Shown here in pieces: positions 9,301-16,267 of a DNA stretch of 64,000 bases. Origin of the DNA: DASZTV01 sp035547515 (GTDB lineage: Bacteria; Actinomycetota; Actinomycetes; JAFAQI01); contig DASZUS010000024.1 in the NCBI GenBank assembly GCA_035547515.1, positions 8,160 to 72,159 on the forward strand, in the 5' to 3' direction. The position numbers and the translations under genes were made by a program. The notes below the pieces were generated by a model. The model saw nothing but the letters and a program-made list of their open reading frames with translations. It searched no databases and was not told the DNA's origin. Numbering within the stretch: position 1 is the first letter of the stretch; each line of letters opens with the position of its first letter.

Positions 9301-9819
9301 CGTGTTCAGCTGCCGCCGCCAGGCGGACAACAGCCGGTTGAGTTGACGGACGTCGAGGCCGAGAAAGGCGACGCCGGCCTCCAGAGCGAGGGTGTAGATG
9401 TGACTAGCAACGTCCGAGTCGGCCGAGAGCAGGGCGATGACGCGTCGATAGATGGCTGTGGCGTTCGGGGCCAGATCAGCGCGTCGGTAACCGACTTGGG
9501 CGCCGAAGGCAAGGGTCAGCAGATCGTGTGCGTTCCGTTCGGTGTCACCGAGTGCCAGGTCAAAGATGTGTGCGCTGACGCTGAACGCCCGCCGCTGCCG
9601 CGCGGGCGTGTACAGGTCGGTGGCGCCGGATGCAGACGCCACACCGTGCAGGTACCAGGCCGTCCGAAGCAAGGCGGCGTCGATATCGAAGTTGCGCTGG
9701 AAGGCGCGAATTTCGACGTTGGCGATGAGGTCGGTGAGCTCTTCGACGGTGGGTAGCACGCCGGGCGCGTGCTGACCCAGGGCGTCCGCGAGGTCCTGTG
9801 GGTTCAGAGCGCGGTCCAC
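6301..9819 (-). CDS. Large Ski2-like DEAD/DEAH helicase (HamB-like, defence-associated)
   Basis: This 1172-residue superfamily-2 helicase carries Walker A PTSAGKT at 308-314 and DEAH in FVVDEAHLL at 415-418. Motif V is ATSTLTDGVNLP, and motif VI LLNAVGRAGRAGKETEG is of Ski2 type. About 300 N-terminal residues without a recognised motif precede the helicase core, and a long C-terminal region follows it. It overlaps the upstream nuclease-like gene by 16 bp. A nuclease of the HamA/DUF1837 type followed by an SF2 helicase is the composition of Hachiman and of the related AbpAB anti-phage system, so a role in phage or plasmid defence is inferred. Helicase identity is secure; the system name is not. 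Confidence 0.8.
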   Translation of the reverse strand: MDRALNPQDLADALGQHAPGVLPTVEELTDLIANVEIRAFQRNFDIDAALLRTAWYLHGVASASGATDLYTPARQRRAFSVSAHIFDLALGDTERNAHDLLTLAFGAQVGYRRADLAPNATAIYRRVIALLSADSDVASHIYTLALEAGVAFLGLDVRQLNRLLSAWRRQLNTLAGMLDLDDLRTTMFGPSQQIVLAVSALLVYLRRGETTQLDLARTALVSVVDQSAGEGDHDARWVAAHLLAIAEGMETSSIWAVLPPDTPAAVAQAFTVGSPPVLTLWPPQRELLERSSYNPLAPDTKRLLLSVPTSAGKTLMAQLIICRHLATQPGDVCYITPLRSLGREMRQALTSRLRVLNRELGPDLPDYVGGDLDALLAMLAEAQRGEVEVMTPERLMQLLRRDPEAVMERFSLFVVDEAHLLAQPGRGFLLEALLAFLAASDARLVLLSGVLGNAASIANWLAPDQAEVLFTSAWRGPRRMHALLYADPLWDDLVETPRRSKEYPSTVRVPLRAKLRVKPAEAKIVSLVSDKSQPLGELVLRKSVSGKMEKADGATPAYKVAATAATALLHAGSLLMVVSQRDLTRSAADVIAGELEPFAGSRDLTAFLEQRLGAAHPLVGCVRNGVAFHHAGLPVDVLDAVEEALRNEQLRAVVATSTLTDGVNLPVRTVLVAETAYEGQQPGVRLDAPRLLNAVGRAGRAGKETEGWIVLALQQREADADFKLLQPDDADLEVHSTLGGDAAIAALAEAEALIATTADALFQLPPGPAADFASHVWFILSAIEQLDQLLREPNLKTALDRFLGFQEMDAELRDRWYALAGVVERTYATTDPGRRRRWVSTGTSLRTAALLDAVVDGVVDVAVERAPQDLTDVVEMTLQSTLTLLADLGVLDALLSYPEADGAWTFRSRRRGPVLQGIPVVDALDAWVAGAEMTDLADRFLSDVSDEAFRIEQMVDGVSRTFEHYLAWTVGVIVEQANARLEGASSFIRLRSDAAWCIRFGVDTPEALTLLTRGMRSRRLAHQLGREAAQRGLTVEQLSEWLVELHIAGWREHFDVAPREVLDLLELTRSRRQSLLRGLLEGGTATAAVRRRDDSPPGPVTVVIESDAPGSELRLVATDRGLVGVVAASSHADVEAVLASGLEVGLEVDGEALSLTAQDATIVEAHSDDAAG

Positions 9820-10712
9820 ACGAACCTCCTCACGTCAGCCGCCACGTCGTGATAGTCCTGCACGGCGCACAGAAGCGCCTCGAGTTGCCCTGGCTCGGCG
9901 AACCGCGGCAGGTGCTTGCCCATAGTGGTGAAACAGCGCGCCGGTGCCGGCAACTTCGCCGATGTCACCCCGACGCCGGCGCCTGCGCGGCGATCGGCGT
10001 CCACCCACAGATCGACGAGTTCGGCGCAGATCTGGCCGAGGTTGCCCGTCTTATCGGCATGCATCGCGGTGAGCTGGGCCAGGTAGCGATCGCCTTGTTC
10101 ACCGAGCTGCTCGTACGCCTCGCGGGTCGTGCCGGAGAGCCCAGACGCCCCTGTGTGCTTCTTCAGCTCCCACAGCCGGAACAGCAGCGGCTGCCCGTCA
10201 ACCTCATACACCACGAAGCCGTCGGGGCCCGGCTCGGTCACGGAGAATTTCGGTGGTTCGAGCAAAGCGATCCGCCGGTCCGGATCCTCCCGCTCGCTCA
10301 TCAGCAGGTACCACAGCCACTCCCCGACATGGCCCTCGAGATGGTCGAACGATCCTGGACTGTCTGGCATGCCGAACACGTCCCGAGTGAAGGCGATTAC
10401 CTGGTCTCGGTCTCGGCCCGTCAGCGGCAAGCCGGTAAGCACACTGTCGCGCCACTTCGAGTAGGCCGCCGCCCTGCCGCATCTGGAGCGCATCAACCTG
10501 TCCGCAACCAACCACGCCACAGCAGCTCGCTCGTCGATGGCGAGGCCCGAGATGGTCACCAACTGCCATGCGCACTTCCCCGAAGCCTTCGTTCCCCTCG
10601 ACTCGACCGCAACGAAGGCCGTCACCTTGTCGCTCCGATCAGCGGCAACCTCCGCCGCCCGCGCGGCGCTGACACCGGTGCCCACCCGGGCGGCCGCGGC
10701 GGGTGCGGTCAT
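9804..10712 (-). CDS. HamA/AbpA-like nuclease candidate (DUF1837-type)
   Basis: This 302-residue protein is encoded directly upstream of, and overlapping, the large helicase. It shows a PD-(D/E)xK-like set of acidic residues in the order expected for HamA: E131 in HVGEWLWYLL, D164 in PGPDGF, and E182/K184 in LWELKK. The C-terminal half looks helical. In Hachiman, HamA is the effector nuclease held by the HamB helicase, and the same arrangement is inferred here. The start is either ATG 10712 or the adjacent GTG 10715; GGAGG lies 9-12 bp upstream. The family assignment rests on motif pattern plus partner, not on a database match. Confidence 0.65.
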   Translation of the reverse strand: MTAPAAAARVGTGVSAARAAEVAADRSDKVTAFVAVESRGTKASGKCAWQLVTISGLAIDERAAVAWLVADRLMRSRCGRAAAYSKWRDSVLTGLPLTGRDRDQVIAFTRDVFGMPDSPGSFDHLEGHVGEWLWYLLMSEREDPDRRIALLEPPKFSVTEPGPDGFVVYEVDGQPLLFRLWELKKHTGASGLSGTTREAYEQLGEQGDRYLAQLTAMHADKTGNLGQICAELVDLWVDADRRAGAGVGVTSAKLPAPARCFTTMGKHLPRFAEPGQLEALLCAVQDYHDVAADVRRFVWTAL

Positions 10713-11098
10713 CACAATGCCCCACCTCCGGTCGCAATGCCGAAGCCTGCGTCGTCGTCTCCATGAGCCGGCACCCGGTCCCAGCCGTCTGCCTGTGAGG
10801 CTAGTTGGCCGAGCACGTCGCGACACTTGAGCGCGCTCGCTGCCTTTGGTACGTGACCAGCGGTGTTGACAGCGAGGTGCGCCTCGCTCGCCGCGATCCA
10901 TCTGGCGGCCCGAGCGGACATAGCCATCCCTATCGAGCGGCCCTGGCACCGGTCGTCGGTGCGCCGTTCGATCTTCGGTTGGAAGCGCGCCGCCCGGCCG
11001 ACAGTCCGATCGCCCCGGATGTGCCGCAGTGTGTGCCTCAGTCCGGCACCAAGATCATCGACATGACCGCCGCAACGCGCTGACCTGCGGTTTCTCGG
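10713..11098. other. Gene-free stretch between the nuclease-helicase pair and tRNA-Ala
   Basis: Several short frames are open here, but none has family character, codon bias or a convincing ribosome-binding site. The stretch must contain the promoter of the nuclease-helicase operon, reading leftward. It also contains the 3' flank of tRNA-Ala, the expected place for an attachment site if the island used that tRNA. I see no duplicate of the tRNA 3' end inside the window. Confidence 0.5.
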
Positions 11099-11171
11099 TG
11101 GAGCTGAGGGGACTCGAACCCCTGACCCCTTGCATGCCATGCAAGTGCGCTACCAACTGCGCCACAGCCCC
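11099..11171 (-). tRNA. tRNA-Ala (GGC anticodon)
   Basis: Read on the minus strand, this is a 73-nt cloverleaf. The acceptor stem GGGGCTG pairs with CAGCTCC (one G-U pair) and the discriminator is A. The D arm is GCGCAGTTGGTAGCGC, the anticodon stem-loop is CTTGC-ATGGCAT-GCAAG, and the T arm has GGTTCGAGTCC. CCA is not fully encoded (CCG follows). Its 3' end faces the accessory region to the left, so it is a candidate integration target. Confidence 0.95.
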
Positions 11172-11287
11172 GAAGTGAAGCGGCGACGAGTCTAGCCCGG
11201 CATCGCGATCGCCGTCTGACGGTGCTCTATGACGCTCAGACGGCGCTCGCGAGGGCGGTCGCGGCGGCGGTCGCGGCGGCGAGCAGG

Positions 11288-11929
11288 TCAGCGGGCGTCG
11301 TCGCCGGTCTCCTCCTCGGGCGGGCTGCCGGCATTGTGCTCTTCGATCCGCCAGCCGCGCCCGATGTTCGCCAGCAGCGACCAGCGGCAGTTCGACAACG
11401 GCGCGAGCCGCCACCACGTGTCCGGGTGCATCCCGATCATCGTGCCGATCGTCGCCCGGGCGGCGCTACCGTGCGTCACCGCGACCAGAAGGCAGCCGGG
11501 ACCGAGCCGCTCGACCCACTCGTCGATGCACTCCAGGCACCGCGCGCCGACCTCGGCGTAGGTCTCTCCCCCGCCGCGGCGGGCGTCCTCGCCGGTCTGC
11601 CAGCGGGTGTACTCCTCCTCGAACCGCGCTCGGGCCTCGGCCCGGGTCAACCCTTCCCACGCCCCGAGGTTGATCTCACGAAGCCGCGCGTCGATCGCGA
11701 CCTCGAGCCCGCACTCCGCGGCCACCGTCGTCGCCGTGTCGCGGGCGCGCGACAGGTCCGACGACACGATGGCATCCGGCCGCATCGACGCCACCGCGAG
11801 GGCGGCGCCTTCGGCCTGGGCGCGTCCGATCGCGTCGAGCTGTGACTCGGTCTGGCCCTGGAAGCGTCCGGTGGCGTTCCACTCGGTACGGCCGTGGCGG
11901 AGCAGGAGCACCCGCCGCATCTGGCTCAC
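11288..11929 (-). CDS. gpgP: Histidine phosphatase, probable glucosyl-3-phosphoglycerate phosphatase
   Basis: This 213-residue protein belongs to the histidine phosphatase (phosphoglycerate mutase-like) superfamily. The N-terminal LLLRHGRTEWN carries the phosphorylated histidine, and the later VTHGSAARA supplies the second. It is the last gene of nadD - LytR_C protein - rsfS - phosphatase, the same order as in mycobacteria. There the product (Rv2419c, GpgP) dephosphorylates glucosyl-3-phosphoglycerate in methylglucose lipopolysaccharide synthesis. The start overlaps the rsfS stop by 4 bp. Phosphatase membership is certain; the substrate is inferred from gene order. Confidence 0.8.
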   Translation of the reverse strand: MSQMRRVLLLRHGRTEWNATGRFQGQTESQLDAIGRAQAEGAALAVASMRPDAIVSSDLSRARDTATTVAAECGLEVAIDARLREINLGAWEGLTRAEARARFEEEYTRWQTGEDARRGGGETYAEVGARCLECIDEWVERLGPGCLLVAVTHGSAARATIGTMIGMHPDTWWRLAPLSNCRWSLLANIGRGWRIEEHNAGSPPEEETGDDAR

Positions 11930-12324
11930 GGCGCCGACGACTGGTCAGCGGCCTCCGGCGGCAGCGCATCCGCCGGAAGCGGCAGCGACGGGCAGTCGGC
12001 CCACAGCCGCTCGAGCGCGTAGAACGTCCGCTCCTCGGCGTGCTGCACGTGTACGACGATGTCGAGGAAGTCCAGCAGCACCCACCGGCCCTCCTGCTGA
12101 CCCTCGCGGCGTACCGGCTTCGAGCCCATCGCGAGCAGCCGCTCCTCGATCGCGTCGACCACCGAGCGGACCTGCCGCTCGTTGGGCGCGGACGCCAGGA
12201 CGAAGCAGTCGGTGATGACAAGCTGCTCGCTGACGTCGATGATCGCGAGGTCGGTGGCGAGCTTGTCGGCGGCGGCGCTGACCGCCGCCTCGGCCAGCTC
12301 GATGCTGCGTGCGGAGGCGGTCAC
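11926..12324 (-). CDS. rsfS: Ribosomal silencing factor RsfS
   Basis: This 132-residue RsfS/Iojap protein binds ribosomal protein L14 and blocks joining of the 30S and 50S subunits when nutrients run short. Recognisable family blocks are DLAIIDVSEQLVITDCFVLA, then NERQVRSVVDAIEE, and WVLLDFLDIVVHVQH near the C-terminus. A short Pro/Ala tail follows. It overlaps the downstream phosphatase gene by 4 bp, and the neighbouring nadD-side gene lies 64 bp upstream, so it is part of the nadD operon. Confidence 0.95.
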   Translation of the reverse strand: MTASARSIELAEAAVSAAADKLATDLAIIDVSEQLVITDCFVLASAPNERQVRSVVDAIEERLLAMGSKPVRREGQQEGRWVLLDFLDIVVHVQHAEERTFYALERLWADCPSLPLPADALPPEAADQSSAP

Positions 12325-12388
12325 CGGCAGCCCGGAAGCGTCGACGTCACGCGCCTAGCCTGCCATGACGCGGATGCTGTCCCTGCGG

Positions 12389-13684
12389 TCACGGTCGGTA
12401 GTCGCTGCCGAGGATCACGACGAACTTCGCGACGTCCTGGTTCTCGTCACTGCGCCGTACGTCGGAGGCCGGCAGCCCGAGCGCCTTCGCGAGCGCATCA
12501 CCCTGCGCCACGTCACGGTCGCTGAAGATGTCGACCTGCGACTTGGCGCGCGAGAAGCTCGGCGCGTTGCCGCTGCCGGCGTAGGTGAAGCCGGCCGCGC
12601 GGAGCTTCGGGCAAGCCGTCGCGACGAGCCCCGGCACCCCGATGCCGTTGAGCAGCAGCACCGTCGCGTGCTGGGTGTTGGCATCGTGCGGCAGCGACGC
12701 CGACAGCCGCTGGTCGACGAGGCTGGAGATGCCGGTGGCTGAGTTGTCCGGCCGGTACGACGGGGACGACCCGCCGGCATCGATCGCCGTGACGGGAAGG
12801 TCCGTCGGCAGCACCCCACCCTGGGTGCGGTCCTCGGCGGCGAGCTCGACCAGCATCTTGGAGAGCTGGACGGCGCCGTCGCTGGGCTGAGCGCTCGCAC
12901 CGAGCTGGCGCACCAGCGCCTCGACCGCCGACTCGCTTCTCGGCAGCGCCTGCACCAGCCCGTCGACCACGCTCTGCAGCCGCGCCAGACCCGCCGCCGC
13001 TCCGCCGTTGGACTGGTACGTCGCGTACGCCACGGCCTGCGCGCCCGACAGGTGCTGGCCATCCCCGGCTGCGACGATGATCTTCCGGCCGCCGCGGGTC
13101 GGCTGCACGACGTCGGTGTCGACGTCGGCGGTGATGCCACCGACCTCGTCGACCAGTTTGGCCATCTGCGTCTCGGTGAGGATCCACGACCCGTCGATCG
13201 TGACCCCGTCCAGCACGTTGGACAGCGCGGTTCGGGATGCTGTCTCCCCGTTGGGCAGTGCGAGCACCTGGCCGAAGTCCTGCGTGCCGTACCCGCAGAC
13301 GTCGGTCAGCAGCTGTCCCGGGATCAGCACCTCGAGTCCCTCGTGCTGCTGCGGGTCCGAGGCAAGCAGCACGCTGCCGTCGGCGGAGCCGTCGCTGCCC
13401 TGCAGCTGCAGCAGGACGGTGACCTGGGTCCGCGTCGGCCCGCTCTTCTCGGTGACCACGTGGTGAACCCCGACGGCCAGGGTGACCGCGGCCGCGATCC
13501 CGACCACCGCCACGATGACCCCGCCGGCCCCGGCGTACCGGCGCCGCTGCCGGCGCTTGCGCAGCCGCCGCTCCTCGCGGCGGGTCAGCGGCTTCGTGTA
13601 GAGCCCGGAGGACGCGGGCGAGGCCGGCTGCGCGGCGTGGCGGCGCGACTTCGGCTCACGCTCGGCCCGGCGCTTGCCGGTCAC
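12389..13684 (-). CDS. Membrane-anchored LCP-like protein with LytR C-terminal domain
   Basis: This 431-residue protein has a basic cytoplasmic N-terminus (many Arg in 30-50), one membrane segment (GVIVAVVGIAAAVTLAVGV), a divergent LytR-CpsA-Psr-like extracellular region and a C-terminal LytR_C domain (ATVLLLNGIGVPGLVATACP onward). LCP enzymes attach glycopolymers to peptidoglycan. Here the arginine-rich catalytic pattern is weak, so catalytic activity is doubtful. The GTG start at 13684 overlaps the nadD stop (GTGA), indicating co-translation. Its place between nadD and rsfS is typical for actinobacteria. Confidence 0.8.
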   Translation of the reverse strand: MTGKRRAEREPKSRRHAAQPASPASSGLYTKPLTRREERRLRKRRQRRRYAGAGGVIVAVVGIAAAVTLAVGVHHVVTEKSGPTRTQVTVLLQLQGSDGSADGSVLLASDPQQHEGLEVLIPGQLLTDVCGYGTQDFGQVLALPNGETASRTALSNVLDGVTIDGSWILTETQMAKLVDEVGGITADVDTDVVQPTRGGRKIIVAAGDGQHLSGAQAVAYATYQSNGGAAAGLARLQSVVDGLVQALPRSESAVEALVRQLGASAQPSDGAVQLSKMLVELAAEDRTQGGVLPTDLPVTAIDAGGSSPSYRPDNSATGISSLVDQRLSASLPHDANTQHATVLLLNGIGVPGLVATACPKLRAAGFTYAGSGNAPSFSRAKSQVDIFSDRDVAQGDALAKALGLPASDVRRSDENQDVAKFVVILGSDYRP

Positions 13685-14298
13685 GTCACCGGCTCGCGAT
13701 AGAGGCCGCGCTTGGAGATGTACTGCACGACGCCGTCCGGGACGAGGTACCAGACCGGCTCGCCGTTGCCGACCCGCGCTCGGCAGTCGGTCGAGCTGAT
13801 CGCCAGCGCGGGCACCTCGACGAGCGTCACCGCACCGACCGGGAAGCCGTCGTCGCTGAGATGGTGCCCGGGGCGGGTAACGCCGACGAAGTGGGCCAGC
13901 GCGAACAGCTCGTCTGCGCGGTGCCACCCGATGATCGCCTCGAGCGCGTCGGCGCCGGTGATGAAGAACAGCTCGGCGGCCTCGCCGTACCGGCGGCGCA
14001 GGTCGGTCAGCGTGTCGATCGTGTACGTCGGCCCCGGCCGGTCGATGTCCACCCGGCTCACCGAGAACTGCGGGTTGGAGGCGGTGGCGATGACCGTCAT
14101 CAGGTAGCGGTCCTCGGCCGGGCTGACCGGGTCATGCGACTTCTGCCACGGCTGGCCAGTCGGGACGAACACGACCTCGTCGAGCGCGAAGCGCCCGGCG
14201 ACCTCGCTGGCCGCAACGAGGTGGCCGTGGTGGACCGGGTCGAACGTGCCACCCATCACCCCGATCCGACGGGGCCGGGGCACAGCAGCGCCGGTCAC
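13681..14298 (-). CDS. nadD: Nicotinate-nucleotide adenylyltransferase
   Basis: This 205-residue enzyme transfers AMP from ATP to nicotinate mononucleotide in NAD synthesis. The nucleotidyltransferase signature GVMGGTFDPVHHGHLVAA is at the N-terminus, followed by VFVPTGQPWQKS. FFITGADAL lies mid-protein, and the C-terminal ISSTDCRARV block corresponds to the ISST/R motif. It heads a tightly packed operon with the LytR_C-type protein, rsfS and the histidine phosphatase. Confidence 0.95.
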   Translation of the reverse strand: MTGAAVPRPRRIGVMGGTFDPVHHGHLVAASEVAGRFALDEVVFVPTGQPWQKSHDPVSPAEDRYLMTVIATASNPQFSVSRVDIDRPGPTYTIDTLTDLRRRYGEAAELFFITGADALEAIIGWHRADELFALAHFVGVTRPGHHLSDDGFPVGAVTLVEVPALAISSTDCRARVGNGEPVWYLVPDGVVQYISKRGLYREPVT

Positions 14299-14326
14299 AG
14301 TTTGTAGAGGTTACCGGCGCAGACGA

Positions 14327-14366
14327 CGGAGGGGACGCACCGTTCGTTGCCGGTGCGTCCCCTCCG
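14327..14366 (-). terminator. 16-bp perfect hairpin after the LPXTG protein gene
   Basis: CGGAGGGGACGCACCG (14327-14342) is perfectly complementary to 14351-14366 around an 8-base loop. It sits 24 bp past the stop of the surface-protein gene and upstream of nadD. It lacks a U tract, as most actinobacterial terminators do. Confidence 0.8.
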
Positions 14367-14389
14367 CGTCGTACGGGGTTATCTAGCTA

Positions 14390-16171
14390 CTAGCCGATGG
14401 TGCGGCGGCGCATGGCCACCAGGCCCAGGCCGGTCATGGCCAGCAGGCCACCACCGATCGGGAGCCACGGCGAGGAGCCGGTGTCCGGGAGCTTGACGAC
14501 CGTCTTCGGACCAGTGCCCTCGATCGTCGGACCGTGCAGGGTGACCGTGCCACCGAGGTGGACGTTCGCCGTGCCCGGGCCGTTGCCGGTGGCGCAGGTG
14601 CCGGTGACGATCGCGGTGTCCTCGAGCTCGCCGCTGGGCGAGTCCGCCGGCACGTTGATGGTGACCGTGACGCTCTTGTGACCGCCGGCCGGGATCGAGC
14701 CGAGCCCGCTCCAGACCAGATCACTGTTCGTCGAGCCGCTGTCCGCCTTCGGGGAGGTGTTGGTGACGTTCCACTTCACGTCGCCCGACTGGGCCTGGAT
14801 CTTGTCCTCGAACTTGAGATTCTGGATCGTGCAGCTGTACGGGTTGTCCGCGGTCAGCGTGACGCTGAACGGGTTGCCCGCCGTGACGTTCTGCGTGCTC
14901 GGCGTCTTGCTCACCGGGATGTTGCAGTGGATACCGCCGGCCGGCACCTGGGCGTTGGCCTCGAAGTGGCCCACGCGGAGGTCGACACCGGCCTTGATGC
15001 CCAGGCTGGTGAGCAGCTTGTCGATCGCCTGCGTCGCGCCGTTCAGCGCCGACAGGACCGGCGTCAGGATCGGGTTGAGCAGCGGGGCGAGCGGGCCGCC
15101 GACGCTGGAAGCGGTGTTGTTGTTCAGGCTGATCACCTGGACGCTGATCAGGTCCGCGAGCGCCGAGACCTTGTCGTTGGTGACGCTCATGGTGGGCTTG
15201 CCACCGATCTGGACCCGCAGCAGGCCGTCGACGTCGATCGTCAGGCCGTTGCCGCCGAGCAGCTGCTCCGCGGTCAGCGTGACCGTCTGGCCGCCAGCGG
15301 TGATCGAGAGCACGTCCTTCTGCTTGTCGCCGCTGCCGTAGGTGACGAACGAGGAGCCGTCACCGCCGGCGAAGGCCTGCAGGACCAGCGGGTTGATGAC
15401 CTTGATGCTGATCGTCGCACCCGGGATGCCCTTGAACAGCTGGATGTCCGCGGTGTGGAGCAGCGTGGCCGAGTCCAAGCCCAGCGCGCCGGAGTTGTTC
15501 GGAGCGAGCTCCTCCAGCGAGTTGTTCTGGACGGTGCCGTCGACGGAGAGCACCGACTCGGCGCTGGTCACCGGAAGGACGTCGGCGTCGGCGATGGTCG
15601 CCTGGCCCGCCGACAGCGGGTGGTTGACACCGAGGACGCAGAAGTTGTTGTCCGACGGCGTGTTGGCCGTCGCGATGTTCGGCTGGACGTCCACGTTCGC
15701 GACCGGCGCGAGCGGGAGGTTCAGGATCCGCGAGGTCTTCACCTGGTTCGGCGGCGGCGAGACCGTCTCGGCCTGCGTCAGCTGAACCTGCGGGACCTTG
15801 GCGGAGCCCTGCCCGAGGTTCAGGCTCACGCCCGCGGCACGGCCGTAGGCGTTGTGGCCGGAGCCGCTCTTGGTGGTGAGGAGGTCCTCACCGAGGCTGT
15901 TGACCGTCTGCAGCGAGTGGTTGGACACGCCGGCGGCGCTCTGCGCGAGGCTGAGCTGCGCCAGGCTCAGCGAGCCAACGTTCAGCGCGTCCAGGTACGC
16001 GAAGTCGCCGTTCGTGAAACCGGCGATGGTGCCGTTGATCGGCGGGTTCGGGTCATTGGAAGCCCCGCCGGCTCCAGCAGCCGAGGCCGAGCCTCCAAAC
16101 GCGAGCGGCACGACCGTGCCTGCAGTCGCGAGGAGCACCGTGAGGCGCATCCGCTTTGCCGTCATACGCAT
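14390..16171 (-). CDS. Sortase-anchored (LPXTG) surface protein of unknown function
   Basis: This 593-residue secreted protein starts with an n-region (MRMTAKRMRL), a hydrophobic stretch and a likely signal-peptidase site near ASA. It ends with the sortase signal LPDTG, a hydrophobic segment (IGGGLLAMTGLGLVA) and MRRRTIG. The body is rich in Asn, Ser, Val and Leu. It ends in a DUF11/CARDB-like beta domain with the characteristic VTVTINVPADSPSG region and a paired cysteine. No catalytic motif is visible, so a structural or adhesive cell-wall role is likely. Two ATGs three codons apart are possible starts. It is transcribed alone, between its own hairpin terminator and a promoter region containing a perfect palindrome. 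Confidence 0.8.
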   Translation of the reverse strand: MRMTAKRMRLTVLLATAGTVVPLAFGGSASAAGAGGASNDPNPPINGTIAGFTNGDFAYLDALNVGSLSLAQLSLAQSAAGVSNHSLQTVNSLGEDLLTTKSGSGHNAYGRAAGVSLNLGQGSAKVPQVQLTQAETVSPPPNQVKTSRILNLPLAPVANVDVQPNIATANTPSDNNFCVLGVNHPLSAGQATIADADVLPVTSAESVLSVDGTVQNNSLEELAPNNSGALGLDSATLLHTADIQLFKGIPGATISIKVINPLVLQAFAGGDGSSFVTYGSGDKQKDVLSITAGGQTVTLTAEQLLGGNGLTIDVDGLLRVQIGGKPTMSVTNDKVSALADLISVQVISLNNNTASSVGGPLAPLLNPILTPVLSALNGATQAIDKLLTSLGIKAGVDLRVGHFEANAQVPAGGIHCNIPVSKTPSTQNVTAGNPFSVTLTADNPYSCTIQNLKFEDKIQAQSGDVKWNVTNTSPKADSGSTNSDLVWSGLGSIPAGGHKSVTVTINVPADSPSGELEDTAIVTGTCATGNGPGTANVHLGGTVTLHGPTIEGTGPKTVVKLPDTGSSPWLPIGGGLLAMTGLGLVAMRRRTIG

Positions 16172-16223
16172 GTGTGACCGACCCCAAGTCTAGGAAGGTA
16201 TCTGACAGGAACTATTTGTACCG

Positions 16224-16235
16224 CACTACGTAGTG
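16224..16235. promoter_or_regulatory. Perfect 12-bp palindrome upstream of the LPXTG gene
   Basis: CACTACGTAGTG lies 53-64 bp upstream of the surface-protein start, in an otherwise non-coding 96-bp gap that is AT-richer than its surroundings. The position fits a dimeric regulator's operator overlapping a promoter. No known consensus was recognised. Confidence 0.35.
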
Positions 16236-16267
16236 GTGATCATACCCGCCACGCCATTTCGTATGCG

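Noticed and set aside
10805..11083. 92-codon plus-strand frame next to tRNA-Ala
   Set aside because: No ribosome-binding site, no family pattern and arginine/proline-rich composition typical of chance frames.
10712..11140. Minus-strand frame beginning MACKGSGVRVPSAP
   Set aside because: It begins in tRNA-Ala read out of its RNA role; the rest has no protein features.
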